Counted from the stretch's first letter, positions 1 to 10,500 are shown. The stretch: DNA of 34,306 nt from Gammaproteobacteria bacterium (GCA_036381015.1 DASVDR010000004.1:1-34306); one strand, 5' to 3'. The notes: a model not told the origin generated them from the letters alone. Made by a program: numbers and translations.

Positions 1-663
1 GCGAGCGTCGAGGCGGCCTTCGAGCGCTGGCTCGCGATGCTTCGCGGCGCCGGGGCTGAGCTCGTCGATCCGATCGCGCTCCGGCTCCCTTCGGAGTTCC
101 GAGCGGCCGAGCTCGAAGTTCTCCTCCACGAGTTCAAGGCGGGAATCGATCGCTACCTTGCGGCCGTCGAGGACGGGCCGCGCTCGCTCGACGCGCTGAT
201 CGCGTTCAACGAGGAGCATGCGGCCGAGGTGATGCCGTTTTTCGGCCAGGACGTCTTCCTGATGGCGCAGACGCGCGGCGGGCTCGACGCCCCGGCATAC
301 CGTGAAGCGCTCCGGGCCGGTCGGGACCTGCTCCGCAGCCGGCTCGAGCGGCTTTTCGGCACGCGGCAGCTCGACGCGCTCGTCGCGCCGGCAAACGCGC
401 CGGCATGGACGACCGATCATGCCCGCGGCGACGTGGTCGCGCTCTCGAGCAGCAGCATCGCGGCCGTGTCCGGGTACCCGAGCATCGTCGTGCCCGCCGG
501 TCTCGTGGGCGGGCTGCCGGTCGGGATGGCCTTGATCGGCGAGCCTTACCGCGAGGGGAGGTTGGTCGAGATCGCTGCCGTCTTCGAGCGGCTGAGGGGG
601 CCGATGCCGGCGCCTGCGTTCCTGCCGACCCTCGGAAGCGAAGCTTCCCGCGCGGCCGATTGA
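1..663 (+). CDS. Amidase signature family protein, C-terminal part (5' end outside window)
   Basis: The reading frame is open from the first base and ends at TGA 661-663, so only the last 220 or so residues are present. The segment reads like the C-terminal third of amidase-signature hydrolases (Asp/Glu-tRNA amidotransferase subunit A, aryl-acyl amidase, allophanate hydrolase group): a helical section with LIAFNEEHAAEVMPFFGQD, then DALVAPANAPAW, then the core strand GYPSIVVPAGLVGGLPVGM and a closing helix with EIAAVFERL. The Ser-cisSer-Lys catalytic triad of the family lies further N-terminal and cannot be checked. The Gly-Tyr-Pro and Pro-Val-Gly pattern near the end is highly typical of the family. 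The substrate cannot be told from this fragment, and a role as GatA is unlikely because no gatB or gatC lies nearby. Confidence 0.88.
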   Translation, partial: ASVEAAFERWLAMLRGAGAELVDPIALRLPSEFRAAELEVLLHEFKAGIDRYLAAVEDGPRSLDALIAFNEEHAAEVMPFFGQDVFLMAQTRGGLDAPAYREALRAGRDLLRSRLERLFGTRQLDALVAPANAPAWTTDHARGDVVALSSSSIAAVSGYPSIVVPAGLVGGLPVGMALIGEPYREGRLVEIAAVFERLRGPMPAPAFLPTLGSEASRAAD

Positions 664-727
664 CGGCGCGCGCGGAAGCGCTGAAGATTGAGCGACCGGC
701 TTCCGCCCGAGCAAAAGGATAAGAATC

Positions 728-1453
728 ATGGCGATCGCGATTCATCCGGCGGTGGATCAGGGCATCAAGCCCGGCTCGAGCGGCTTCACGGGCGGCACGT
801 TGCGCTGCCATTGCACGAGCCAGCAGGTGGAGGTCACCGTCGGCACGCAGAGCGCACACAATCATGTGTGCGGGTGCACGAAGTGCTGGAAGCCCGAAGG
901 GGCGCTGTTCTCGATGGTCGCCGTCGTGCCGAAGGACAAGGTGCAGGTCACGGCGAACGAGAGCAAGTTGCAAGTCGTCGATCCCAACGCCGCGATCAAG
1001 CGATACGCCTGTCGAGACTGCGGCGTGCACATGTACGGCCGCATCGACAATCCCGACCATCCGTTCTACGGCCTCGACTTCATCCATACGGAGCTGTCAT
1101 CGGACGAAGGGTGGTCCGCGCCGGAGTTCGCGGCGTTTTGCTCGTCGATCATCGAATCGGGCTTCGACCCGTCGCGAATGGACGAGGTGCGCGCGCGGCT
1201 CAGAGACCTGGGGCTGCCGCCGTACGACGTGCTGTCCCCCGACCTGATGGATCTGATCGCGGCGCACGCGGTGAAGCTGCGGGAGAAGGCGACGGCGAAG
1301 GCGGCGGACGGCGACGGCCGCCCGAAAGCGGCGGAGGAGAAGCCGGCCGCGCGCCCCTCGGAGCCGTCCGCGCGCCCCTCGGAGCCGGCCGTGCAGCCGA
1401 AGGGCGGCGGAATCGGCGCGTTCTTCTCGCGCCTGTTCGGCAAGCGCTCGTAA
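728..1453 (+). CDS. gfa: GFA-family zinc protein, S-(hydroxymethyl)glutathione synthase-like
   Basis: 241 residues from ATG 728, preceded by AAGGA at 716-720 with usable spacing. The first 190 or so residues match the glutathione-dependent formaldehyde-activating (GFA) fold. Zinc-ligand cysteines are visible as CHC (C27, C29), CGCTKC (C48, C50, C53) and CRDC (C95, C98), and the motif GLDFIHTEL follows at 115-123, as in true Gfa enzymes. In Paracoccus Gfa promotes formation of S-hydroxymethylglutathione for formaldehyde oxidation. No adhC/frmA or frmB gene lies beside it, so the formaldehyde role is inferred from family only. Beyond residue 195 there is an unusual Ala/Pro/Glu/Lys-rich tail containing a duplicated ARPSEPS unit and ending in a short basic, aromatic helix ([13 protein letters not shown]), which could be a membrane- or partner-binding end. 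Confidence 0.85.
   Translation: MAIAIHPAVDQGIKPGSSGFTGGTLRCHCTSQQVEVTVGTQSAHNHVCGCTKCWKPEGALFSMVAVVPKDKVQVTANESKLQVVDPNAAIKRYACRDCGVHMYGRIDNPDHPFYGLDFIHTELSSDEGWSAPEFAAFCSSIIESGFDPSRMDEVRARLRDLGLPPYDVLSPDLMDLIAAHAVKLREKATAKAADGDGRPKAAEEKPAARPSEPSARPSEPAVQPKGGGIGAFFSRLFGKRS
1348..1389 (+). repeat. Two 21-bp tandem repeats inside the gfa tail
   Basis: Two adjacent copies of a 21-base unit beginning CGCGCGCCCCTCGGAGCCG differ by one base near the end. They keep the reading frame and encode the repeated ARPSEPS segment in the low-complexity C-terminal tail. Slipped-strand expansion is the simplest explanation. Confidence 0.75.
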
Positions 1454-1456
1454 GGC

Positions 1457-1483
1457 GAGCCGCGCGCTTTTCGGCGCGCGCTC
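1457..1483 (+). terminator. Hairpin just after gfa, candidate terminator
   Basis: Four bases after the gfa stop there is a strong GC hairpin: GAGC-(C)-GCGCGC pairs with GCGCGCGCTC across a loop containing TTTTCG, with one bulged base. It lacks a following T-run, so factor-independent termination is only possible. Confidence 0.4.
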
Positions 1484-1702
1484 AGCCGACGCGGAGCTCC
1501 ACTCCACGAAGCCTCCTCCACCGGCGCGCGCCGTGCCGCCGGCGCCGTTTTCGTGATGGACCTCGGCGCCGGCGCGTCGCGCTCTCGCGAGGTGCGAGAG
1601 CGGAGCGTGTTCGCATCGGGTTTCGCCGTCCTTCACACGCTTCGCGAGAGCGAGTACCGTGTGCGCCCGGGACGGACGAGGCGGAACCGAAAGGAGATCA
1701 CG

Positions 1703-2734
1703 GTGACGGCGGGCGAAAGCACGGAGCTCTTCCACGTAATCGACCCGCGGACTTTCGAGCGGCCCCTGCTCGACCAGCTCTGCGACCTTGCCACGGCCGT
1801 GCGCCGCATCGCGAAGTCGCGCGAGGGGGCGGCGTTTCTCCAGCAGCTCTTGCCCGACCGCCGGGCGATGCTCTACTTCACGCAGCCGTCGACGCGCACG
1901 TTTCTGTCCTTCAACAACGCCTGCCATATCCTCGGCATGCGCACGAGCGAGATTCGCGATCCCTCGACCTCGTCGGAGGTGAAAGGGGAGAGCTTCGAGG
2001 ACAGCATTCGAACCTTCAGCTCCTACGTCGACGTCATCATCATGCGCACTCGCGAGCCGGGGCGCGCGGCGCAGGCCGCCCGACTGATGGACTCGATTCC
2101 GCGCCCGATCCCCGTGATCAACGCCGGCAGCGGCCGGGACCAGCACCCGACGCAGGCGCTGCTCGACATCTACACGCTCGAGCGAAGCTTCTCCGAGCGC
2201 GGCGGCATCGACGGCAAGGTGATCGGCCTGATGGGCGACCTGAAACGCGGCCGAACGGTGCGCTCTCTGTGCTATCTGATGAAGAACTACCGCGGCGTCC
2301 GCCTGGTCTTCATCGCGCCGAGCGCGTTCGCGATGGAGAGCGACGTGAAGGAGCATTTGGCCGAGCACCAAATTCCTTTCGTCGAGACGGAGCGCCTCGA
2401 GGACGTGCTTCCGGAGCTCGACGCGCTTTACGTGACCCGCATGCAGTCGGAGTGGGACGTCACCGACGAGTCGCGCGCGGTCGACCTCAGCCGCTACAGC
2501 GTCGGCCCGAAGCAGCTCGAGCTGTTGAAGCCCGAGGCGATCATCATGCACCCGCTGCCGAGGGGGGCCGAGATCGACACGGCCGTCGACGCCGATCCCC
2601 GGGCGATGTACTGGCGCCAGGAGCGAAACGGCATGTGGATGCGCGTCGCCGTGCTCCTGAAGATCTTTCGCCTGGACGGCCGTTTTCGGGAGCTCGACCC
2701 GAGCGCCTTTCCCGCGGACTCCCAGCCGGCCTGA
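1703..2734 (+). CDS. pyrB: Aspartate carbamoyltransferase catalytic chain
   Basis: Catalyses carbamoyl phosphate + L-aspartate to N-carbamoyl-L-aspartate, the committed step of pyrimidine synthesis, in the cytoplasm. The frame is open from 1553, but GTG 1703 is chosen because AAGGAG at 1691-1696 sits just before it and family homology begins there; this gives 343 residues. The carbamoyl-phosphate loop QPSTRT is at 61-66, the KGES loop carrying the second active-site lysine at 94-97, HPTQALLD at 148-155, GDLKRGRTVRSL at 178-189 and HPLPRG at 283-288. These separate it from ornithine carbamoyltransferase. It is somewhat longer than the E. coli chain (about 310), with extra residues at the C-terminus. 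No pyrI regulatory gene or dihydroorotase gene is adjacent, so it appears unlinked from the rest of the pathway. Confidence 0.93.
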   Translation: MTAGESTELFHVIDPRTFERPLLDQLCDLATAVRRIAKSREGAAFLQQLLPDRRAMLYFTQPSTRTFLSFNNACHILGMRTSEIRDPSTSSEVKGESFEDSIRTFSSYVDVIIMRTREPGRAAQAARLMDSIPRPIPVINAGSGRDQHPTQALLDIYTLERSFSERGGIDGKVIGLMGDLKRGRTVRSLCYLMKNYRGVRLVFIAPSAFAMESDVKEHLAEHQIPFVETERLEDVLPELDALYVTRMQSEWDVTDESRAVDLSRYSVGPKQLELLKPEAIIMHPLPRGAEIDTAVDADPRAMYWRQERNGMWMRVAVLLKIFRLDGRFRELDPSAFPADSQPA

Positions 2735-2757
2735 CCAGAGGACGTGGGACAGGAGGC

Positions 2758-2776
2758 CGCCGAAAACCGTTCGGCG
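2758..2776. terminator. Hairpin between convergent pyrB and the MetE-like gene
   Basis: CGCCGA (2758-2763) and TCGGCG (2771-2776) form a six-pair stem with a seven-base loop, placed exactly between the pyrB stop and the stop of the opposing gene at 2777. Position and symmetry suit a bidirectional terminator, although there is no strong T-run on either strand. Confidence 0.4.
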
Positions 2777-3898
2777 TCAGTACCCGAGCGCGTTGCTCGC
2801 GAGCGCCGCACCTTCGACGAGCGAGTCGAGCTTCGCCCATGCGATCTGCGGGTGCGAGCGGCCGCCGAAGCCGCAGTCCGCGCCCGCGATCACGTTCTCG
2901 CGGCCGACTCGCTCCGCGAAGCGGCAGATCCGTTGCGACACGAGCTCCGGATGCTCGATGACGTCGGTGGCGTGGGAGATCACGCCCGGGATCAGAATCT
3001 TGCCGTCCGGCAGCTTGATGCTTTCCCAGACGACGTACTCATGCTCGTGACGGGCGTTCGCGCCCTCGATCAGATACGCCTGCGCCTTCACGTTCAACAG
3101 CAGGTCGACGAGGTGGATCAGCTCGATATCGTACGCATGCGGACCGTGCCAGCTTCCCCAGCACAGGTGATAGCGGACGCGATCCTCGGGGACGCTGCGG
3201 AGCGCGTGGTTCAGCGCTTCGATCCGAACCGCGCAGCGCTTGCGGAATGCCTCGAGGCCGATCTGGATGCCGATCCGGTCCCACAAGGCCGGCAGCCACG
3301 CGTCGTCGATCTGCAGGATCAGCCCTGCGCCGACGATCGCCTCGTACTCGACGCGGAGCGCCTCCGCCAGCGCCTCCAGGTACTCCTCGTCGGTGGCGTA
3401 GTATTCGTTCTCGCGATACACCTCGAGGCTCGCGGGCGCCGTCGAGGTCAAGAACAGCTCGTTCGGGCCTTCGTAGGCCTTCAGCGTCTCGATCTCCCGG
3501 CGGAGCGCGTCGTGCGCTTCGTACGTGATCGGGCCCGTGCAGACCCAGTTCGGTCGTCTCGGCTTGATCTGCTCGCCGGGTGCGTAGAAGAGGGTCCCGC
3601 GCTCGGTGGCATAGCGATAGAACTCGGCGAACTCCTCGCGGTCCTTGCCTTGGTGGATCAGCGGCTTGCCGTCTTTTCGCGGCCGTTCCGAGAAACCGCC
3701 GAAGCGGTAGTCGGCGTAGGAGAGCCAGTCGCCGCCCTTCGTGTACTCGCCTTCGTTGATGATGTCGATGCCGATCTCGCGCTGCTTGCGCACGACTTCG
3801 GCGACGGCGGCCGCGCGTTTCTCGTCGGTGTCGAGATCGGCCGGTGCGGGCAGGCTGCCCACGTGCGTGGTGAGGATTCTTGCCGTGCTGCGCTGCAT
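2777..3898 (-). CDS. Core MetE-family methyltransferase (cobalamin-independent methionine synthase II-like)
   Basis: 373 residues, about the size of the C-terminal catalytic half of MetE alone; the N-terminal half of classical MetE (about 750 residues in total) is absent. The N-terminus ARILTTHVGSLPAP is the usual opening of this barrel. Zinc ligands of the family are all visible: H244 and C246 in YHLCWG, E278 in LIEGA, and C342 in GADCGFGG. Known proteins of this size include folate-independent core methionine synthases and epoxyalkane:coenzyme M transferase, all of which move an alkyl group to a zinc-activated thiol. The sequence does not reveal the methyl donor or the thiol. Its ATG overlaps the TGA of the upstream CBS gene by one base (TGATG), so the two are almost certainly co-translated. 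Methionine synthase and another thiol alkyltransferase are both possible. Confidence 0.85.
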   Translation of the reverse strand: MQRSTARILTTHVGSLPAPADLDTDEKRAAAVAEVVRKQREIGIDIINEGEYTKGGDWLSYADYRFGGFSERPRKDGKPLIHQGKDREEFAEFYRYATERGTLFYAPGEQIKPRRPNWVCTGPITYEAHDALRREIETLKAYEGPNELFLTSTAPASLEVYRENEYYATDEEYLEALAEALRVEYEAIVGAGLILQIDDAWLPALWDRIGIQIGLEAFRKRCAVRIEALNHALRSVPEDRVRYHLCWGSWHGPHAYDIELIHLVDLLLNVKAQAYLIEGANARHEHEYVVWESIKLPDGKILIPGVISHATDVIEHPELVSQRICRFAERVGRENVIAGADCGFGGRSHPQIAWAKLDSLVEGAALASNALGY

Positions 3899-4293
3899 CA
3901 GTCGAGATCCAACGTGCCGAGCACCAGTAGGTAATAGCTCACGATGCCGACCACCTTCTGCTGGTCCATGACCGGCGCGTGGCTGATTCCGCAGCGCTCG
4001 AACAGCCGCGCGCAGTAGCGCACGTTCATCTCGGGCCGCACCGAGATCACGGGCTTGGCCATGATCTCGTAGACGTTGACTCGCTCCGGCGCCCGGTCCT
4101 TCGCGATGACTTGCTTCGCGATGTCGGAGAAAAGCAGCATGCCGTACTCGTCGGCTTCGTTGCGCTTCTCGACCATCAGGCTCGTTGCGCCGACGCGCTT
4201 CATGATGCGCATGGCCTCCATCACGTCGATGCGCCCGTCCACGAACGTGACGTTCTCGCGCATCACCTCTCTCACGGTAATGTCGTTTCTCAC
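3898..4293 (-). CDS. CBS-domain pair protein
   Basis: 131 residues from GTG 4293, with GGAGG seven bases upstream (4300-4305 region), which settles the start inside a longer open frame. The whole protein is one Bateman module: CBS1 covers about residues 4-60 ([15 protein letters not shown]...[11 protein letters not shown]) and CBS2 about 68-128 ([12 protein letters not shown]...[15 protein letters not shown]). Such modules bind adenosyl ligands (AMP, ATP, SAM) and act as regulators of partner proteins. It is the first gene of a two-gene unit with the MetE-like enzyme, overlapping it by one base. A role sensing an adenosyl ligand such as SAM to adjust that enzyme is an attractive inference, but nothing in the sequence proves the ligand. 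Confidence 0.88.
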   Translation of the reverse strand: MRNDITVREVMRENVTFVDGRIDVMEAMRIMKRVGATSLMVEKRNEADEYGMLLFSDIAKQVIAKDRAPERVNVYEIMAKPVISVRPEMNVRYCARLFERCGISHAPVMDQQKVVGIVSYYLLVLGTLDLD

Positions 4294-4569
4294 GGCTGTT
4301 CCTCCACTACCACGGTCCTTCGTTCGATCCGGCGCTGCGCGGCGGTGTTCCGCCGGCACGCGCGCGTCTGTCTGCGCAGATGCAAGGCCGATGCCGGGGC
4401 GCGCGGAGCGCCGCGATCGGCGAGGCGGCGGCGGCGAGAGGCGCGGCCCCCGCGTCGGCGACGCCGCGAGTATATCCGACAAGGTCGCCGACCCTTCGAC
4501 GCCGCGGCGCCCGCCGCCCGGCGGCGAGACGGCCGGAATCCGGGTAAGATAAGCGGCCCCCGGACCCCT
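4294..4569. other. Divergent intergenic region between the CBS gene and tandem uvrA
   Basis: 276 bases of promoter-containing spacer. On the minus strand a good -10 (TATACT, 4469-4474) lies about 175 bases before the CBS start, but no convincing -35 accompanies it. On the plus strand TAAGAT (4545-4550) lies 19 bases before the uvrA ATG, again without a recognisable -35. No LexA box of the CTG-N10-CAG form was found, and the uvrA start has no Shine-Dalgarno sequence. Confidence 0.35.
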
Positions 4570-7500
4570 ATGAAAGCCTACGCACCGACGGCCGGCGCCG
4601 ACGCGATCCGCGTCCGCGGCGCACGGCAGAACAACCTGCGCGACCTCGATCTGGACCTGCCGCTCGGCGAGCTGATCGTCGTGACCGGAGTCAGCGGGTC
4701 CGGAAAGTCGTCGCTCGCGTTCGACACGGTGTACTCCGAGGGTCAGCGCCGGTACGTCGAGACGTTCTCGCCGTATGCCCGCCAGTTCCTCGACCGGATG
4801 GACAAGCCGAAGGCCGACGCGATCGAGGGCATTCCGCCCGCGATCGCCATCGACCAGACGAACCCGGTCCGGACGTCGCGCTCGACCGTCGGCACGATGA
4901 CGGAGCTCAACGATCACCTGAAGCTGCTTTTCGCCCGGGCGGCGGTGCTTTACTGCGAATGCTGCGGCCGGCCCGTGAGGCGCGACACGCCCGAGACGGT
5001 CTGGGAGGAGCTCGAGCGGCGCTTCCTCGCCGCCGGCGAGACGCCGCGCATCGCGATCACGTTTCCGGTCGCGGTTCCAACGAGCTTCAGCGCCGAGGAG
5101 GTCGAGGGCTACCTCGCCCGCCAGGGCTATACGCGGATCGCGGAGCGCTCGCGCGAGCGCGTCGAGGTCGTGCAGGACCGGCTCGTGCTCAGGGCCGACA
5201 ACCGGTCGCGCGCGGTGGAGGACCTCGAGGCGGCGCTGCGGCACGGCGCGGGCCGGGTCGCCGTGCGCCTGCTCGACGACCCGGACGCCGTGCTGCGCTT
5301 CTCGTCGGCGCTTCACTGCGCGGACTGCGACCGCGCGTATGCCAACCCGATCCCGAACAGCTTCTCGTTCAACTCGCCGGTCGGCGCCTGCGACACTTGC
5401 CGCGGCTTCGGCCGCACGATCGGCATCGACTATCGGCTCGCGATCCCGGACCCGACGAAGACTCTGGCGGAAGGCGCCGTCAAGCCGTTTCAGAGCCGCA
5501 GCTACGGCGAGTGCCAGGACGACCTGATCCGCTTCGCGAAGAAGCGCGGCATCCGCGTGAACGTCCCGTGGGCGGATCTCACGCCCGAGGAGCAGGACTG
5601 GGTCATCGAAGGGGAGGGCTCATGGAGCGAGCGCAAGTGGTACGGCCTCAAGCGCTTCTTCGCATGGCTCGAGGGGCGCGCGTACAAGATGCACATCCGC
5701 GTGCTGCTCTCGAAGTACCGCTCGTACGATCTCTGCCCGGCCTGCCGGGGCGCGCGCCTGAAGCCGGAATCGCTGCTGTGGCGGATCGGCTCGCTCGAGG
5801 ACGCGCGCTCAGTCGTGGACCCCGCGGCCCGCTTCCGTCCCGGCAACCTGCAGGTCGACGACGAGACGTTCGCCGCGCTCCCCGGTCTCACGATCCACGA
5901 CGTGATGATGCTGCCGCTCGACCGCGCGCTCGCGTTCTTCGAGCGCCTGCGCGGCGACCGAAAAAAGGTGTCAGACACCTTTTTCCGCGGAAAAAGGTGT
6001 CAGACACCTTTTTCCGAGACGCCTTTTTCCGCCGTCGAGCTGGTCCTGGACGAAATCCTCACCCGCCTCGCGTACCTGAACGAGGTCGGCCTCGGCTACC
6101 TCACGCTCGACCGGCAATCGCGCACGCTCTCGGGCGGCGAGGTGCAGCGCATCAACCTGACGACCGCGCTCGGCACGTCGCTCGTGAACACGCTCTTCGT
6201 GCTCGACGAGCCGAGCATCGGTCTCCACGCGCGCGACATGCGGCGCGTGATCGGCGTGCTCGAGAAGCTGCGCGACGCCGGCAACACGCTGCTCGTCGTC
6301 GAGCACGACGGCGAGGTCATGCGCGCGGCGGATCGGATCGTCGACCTCGGGCCCGGGCCGGGGCGCGCCGGCGGCCGTGTCGTCTTCGACGGCCCGCCCG
6401 AGCGCCTGATAGGCGAGGGCGCCACGCTCACGGCCGAGTACCTGCGCGGCGAGCGGCGGATCGGCGCGGAGCGGCGCCACCGCCCCGTGGGTGAGGATCA
6501 GGACTGGCTCGTCGTCGAAGGCGCGGCCGAGCACAATCTCAAGGAGATCGACGTCCGCATTCCGCTGGGACGCCTGGTCTGCATCAGCGGCGTCAGCGGC
6601 TCGGGGAAGTCGACGCTCGTCGAGGACGTCCTCTACCGGGCGCTCGCGAAGCTCAAGGGCCGCGTGCAGGAGCAGCCGGGCAAGCACCGTCGAATCGCCG
6701 GCGCGGACGCCGTCGACGACGTCGTGCTCGTCGATCAGTCGCCGATCGGCAAGACCACGCGCTCGAACCCCGCAAGCTTCGTCGGCGCGCTCGAGCCGAT
6801 CCGCAAGCTCTTCGCGGCGGAGCCGCTCGCCCGCGAGTGCCGCTACACCCCCGGCACGTTCAGCTTCAATTCCGGCAACGGGCGCTGCCCGGTCTGCTCG
6901 GGCAACGGGTTCGAGCACGTCGAGATGCAGTTCCTGAGCGACGTGTATTTGCGATGCGGCGAATGCGACGGCAAGCGCTACCGGCCGGAAGTGCTCGAGG
7001 TGAAGCTCGCGCGGCCGGGCGCGGCAAACGTCAAGGCTTCCGGACAGTCGATCGCCGACGTGCTCGAGATGACCGTCGCCGAGGCGGTCGAGTTCTTCGC
7101 GCACGCGCCGGAGGTCGTCAAGCGCCTCGAGCCGCTGGTCGCGGTCGGCCTCGAATACGTCGCGCTCGGGCAGCCGGTGCCGACCTTGTCGGGCGGCGAG
7201 GCGCAGCGCCTGAAGCTCGCGAGCCATCTGGCCGGCGCCCGCAACGGCTTCCGGCGCACGTCGCCGACGTTGTTCCTGTTCGACGAGCCGACGACCGGGC
7301 TCCACTTCGCCGACGTCGCGAAGCTCCTCGGCGCGCTCGAGCAACTGCTCGACGAGGGCCATTCCGTCGTGCTGGTCGAGCATCACCTCGATCTGATCGA
7401 TGTCGCCGATTGGGTGATCGACCTGGGGCCGGAAGGCGGCGACGCGGGCGGCGAGGTCGTCGCGTGCGGCACGCCGGACGACATCCTTCGCGTGCCGGAG

Positions 7501-10500
7501 AGCCGCACGGGGCAGATGCTCGAACGGTATCGAGCCGAGCGCGCGCGTCTCGAGCGCGGGCGCAAGCGCGGCCGCCGTGCCGATCGTGTCGCCGAGTCTG
7601 CTGCCGCTCCGGTCTCGCCCCGCGCCGTCGGCGCAGACTCGCAAGCGCCCCGCGCCGCGGCGGCGAAGGCGATGCGGCGGACGCGGACGGCTGCGGCGGC
7701 AGCCGGCGAAGGCGTGGCGCCGTCCGCGAGGGCGTCAGCCGGCAACGGCGCCGAGTCGATCGAAATCGTCCATGCGCGCGAGCACAACTTGAAGAACGTC
7801 GACGTCACGGTTCCGCGCGACAAGCTCACCGTGATCACCGGCGTGAGCGGCAGCGGCAAGAGCACCGTCGCGTTCGACATCCTGTTCGCCGAGGGACAGC
7901 GCCGCTACCTCGAGTCGTTGAACGCGTACGCGCGGCAGTTCGTCGAGCCTGCGTCCCGCGCGGACGTCGATGCCGTCTACGGCATACCGCCGACTGTCGC
8001 GATCGAGCAGCGGACGAGCCGCGGCGGGCGGAAGAGCACCGTCGCGACCCTTACCGAGATTCATCACTTCCTGCGCCTGCTGTTCGTGAAGCTCGGCGTG
8101 CAGCGCTGCCCGGACTGCGACGTCGAGATCAACGCGCAGACCTCCGAGCAGATCGTCGCGAAGCTCGCGACGAAGTACCGCGGAAAGCGCATCCGCTTAC
8201 TCGCGCCGCTCGTGATCGGCCGCAAGGGCTACTACACGGACCTCGCCGAGTGGGCGCGCAACAAGGGCTATCGGACCTTGCGCGTCGACGGCACGGACGT
8301 GCCGACGGATGCGTGGCCGCGCCTCGACCGCTTCAAGGAGCACGACATCGAGCTGCCGGTCGCGGAGCTCGCCGTCGCGCCGAAGACGGGGGCGGAGCTC
8401 GAGCAGGCGGTCGAGGCCGCGCTTCGGCTCGGACGCGGCATGGTGCGGATCGTTTCGGCCCGCGCGAACCGCGACGGCCGCGGCCCGGCCGGCGAGCTCT
8501 ACTCGACCGAGCGCGCTTGCCCGAGCTGCGGTCGGAGCTTCGAGCCGCTCGACCCGCGGATGTTCTCGTACAACTCGCGCCGCGGGTGGTGCGAGGCATG
8601 CTACGGCACCGGGCTCGCGACGGTCGCGGGCGAGGACGAGAGCGATGAGCCGTGGCTCGGCGACGGCGCGAACGGCGGCTCGGCCGCACGCCGCACGTCG
8701 AGCGGGAAGCGCCGCCGCGGCGCTCGCGGCCGCAGCAGAAGCAACGGTCTCGAGGACGCCGAGCCCGAGACGTGCGGCGTCTGCGGCGGCAGGCGCCTGA
8801 ACCCGGAAGCGGAGGCGGTCTATTTTCGCGGCCTCTCGATCTCGGATTTCGGCGCGATGTCGATCTCGCGCGCGCTCGCGTACTTCAAGCGACTCAAGCT
8901 CCTGGGGCGCGAGCGCGAGATCGCGCGCGACGTGCTGCCGGAGCTCGTGAACCGGCTCGAATTCTTGAACCTCGTCGGGCTCGGCTATCTGACGCTCGAC
9001 CGCGGCGCGCCGACGCTCTCGGGCGGCGAGGCGCAGCGGATCCGTCTTGCATCGCAGCTCGGCTCGAACCTGCGCGGCGTCTGCTACATCCTCGACGAGC
9101 CGACGATCGGCCTCCATCCGCGCGACAACGGCCTGCTGCTCGACACGGTCGCCGCGCTCTCGGCGAAAGGCAACACCGTCGTCGTCGTCGAGCACGACGA
9201 GGAAACCATCCGCCGTGCCGAGCACGTGATCGACTTGGGCCCGGGCGCCGGGACGCACGGCGGCGAGGTCGTCGCGCACGGCTCGCTGCAGGATCTGCTC
9301 GCCGCGCCGCGCTCGGTGACGGGGCGGGTGCTCGCGGCGCCGCCGCGGCATCCGATCATGCCCAGGCGGCCGACCGACGTGCCGCGGATCGCGGCACGAT
9401 CCGCGCTCCGCAACGGCAGCCGCGGCGCGGCTGCGCGGCGAGGCACGGGATCGCGAAAGGCCGCTGGTCGAGAGGCGAGCGCGGAGAACGGCGACGTCCT
9501 CGTGATCCGCGGTGCGCGGCGCCACAACTTGAAAGGGATCGACGTTGCGATACCGCTCGAGCGGCTCGTCTGCGTGACCGGCGTCAGCGGCAGCGGCAAG
9601 AGCACGCTCGTCCGGCACGTATTGCGCGATAACCTGAAGCGCCTACTCGCGGCGCGCGGCGCGCGCGGCGGCAAAACCGTGCCGCTCGTCGGGTGCGATG
9701 CGATCGAAGGCGCGGGGCGGATCGACCGCGTGCTCGAGGTCGACCAGACGCCGATCGGCAAGACGCCGAGGTCGTGCCCCGCGACGTACGTCGGCCTCTG
9801 GGACGACGTGCGCCGGCTTTTCGCCCAGACGACGGAGGCGGCGCTGCGCGGCTACGACGCGGGCCGCTTCTCGTTCAACGTGGCCGGCGGCCGCTGCGAA
9901 GCGTGCGAAGGGCAGGGCTTGAAGAAGATCGAGATGAGCTTCCTGCCCGACGTGCGCGTGCCGTGCGAGCGCTGCAACGGCGCGCGCTTCAATACCGAGA
10001 CGCTCGACGTGACCTATCGCGGCAAGAACATCGGCGAGGTGCTCGCGATGACCGTCGACGAGGCGGCGGAGTTCTTCGACGCGCATCCGAAGATTCGGCA
10101 CGCGCTCGCGCTGCTCAGCGACGTCGGCCTCGGGTACCTCACGCTCGGCCAGCCGAGCCCGACGCTCTCGGGCGGCGAGGCGCAGCGCGTGAAGCTCGTG
10201 ACGGAGCTCGCGAAGGCACGGCGTGACGCCGGCAGAATGCGCGCGTCCGGCGAGCACGTGCTTTATGTGCTCGACGAGCCGACGATCGGGTTGCACATCG
10301 CGGACGTGGAGAAGCTGACACGCGTGCTGCACCGGCTCGTCGATGCCGGTCACAGCGTGGTCGTGATCGAGCACAACCTCGACGTGCTCGCCGAGGCGGA
10401 CTGGCTGATCGACTTGGGACCCGAAGGCGGCGACGGGGGCGGGCGCGTCGTCGCGCAGGGGCCGCCGGAGCAGGTCGCTGCGCGGCGATCGAGGTCGCAT

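Noticed and set aside
688-2961. 757-residue open frame covering gfa and pyrB
   Set aside because: It is a shadow in another frame: composition is Arg/Gly/Ala-rich without family motifs, while the real genes there have clear motifs and ribosome sites.
3979-4569. N-terminal extension of tandem UvrA to 3979
   Set aside because: The extension is low-complexity, overlaps the CBS gene antisense, and UvrA homology starts just after ATG 4570.
4294-4569. SOS (LexA) box before tandem uvrA
   Set aside because: The best symmetric match, CTG-N6-CAG near 4370-4385, has the wrong spacing for the usual CTG-N10-CAG box.
5962-6013. CRISPR-like repeat pair in uvrA
   Set aside because: Only two copies, six-base spacing, within a coding gene; it is a palindromic repeat, not an array.
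5971-7644. Long antisense open frame (557 residues) within uvrA, and similar ones at 8197-9618 and 13307-14728
   Set aside because: High-GC codon use leaves the complementary frame free of stops; no motifs, and they run opposite to highly conserved UvrA sequence.
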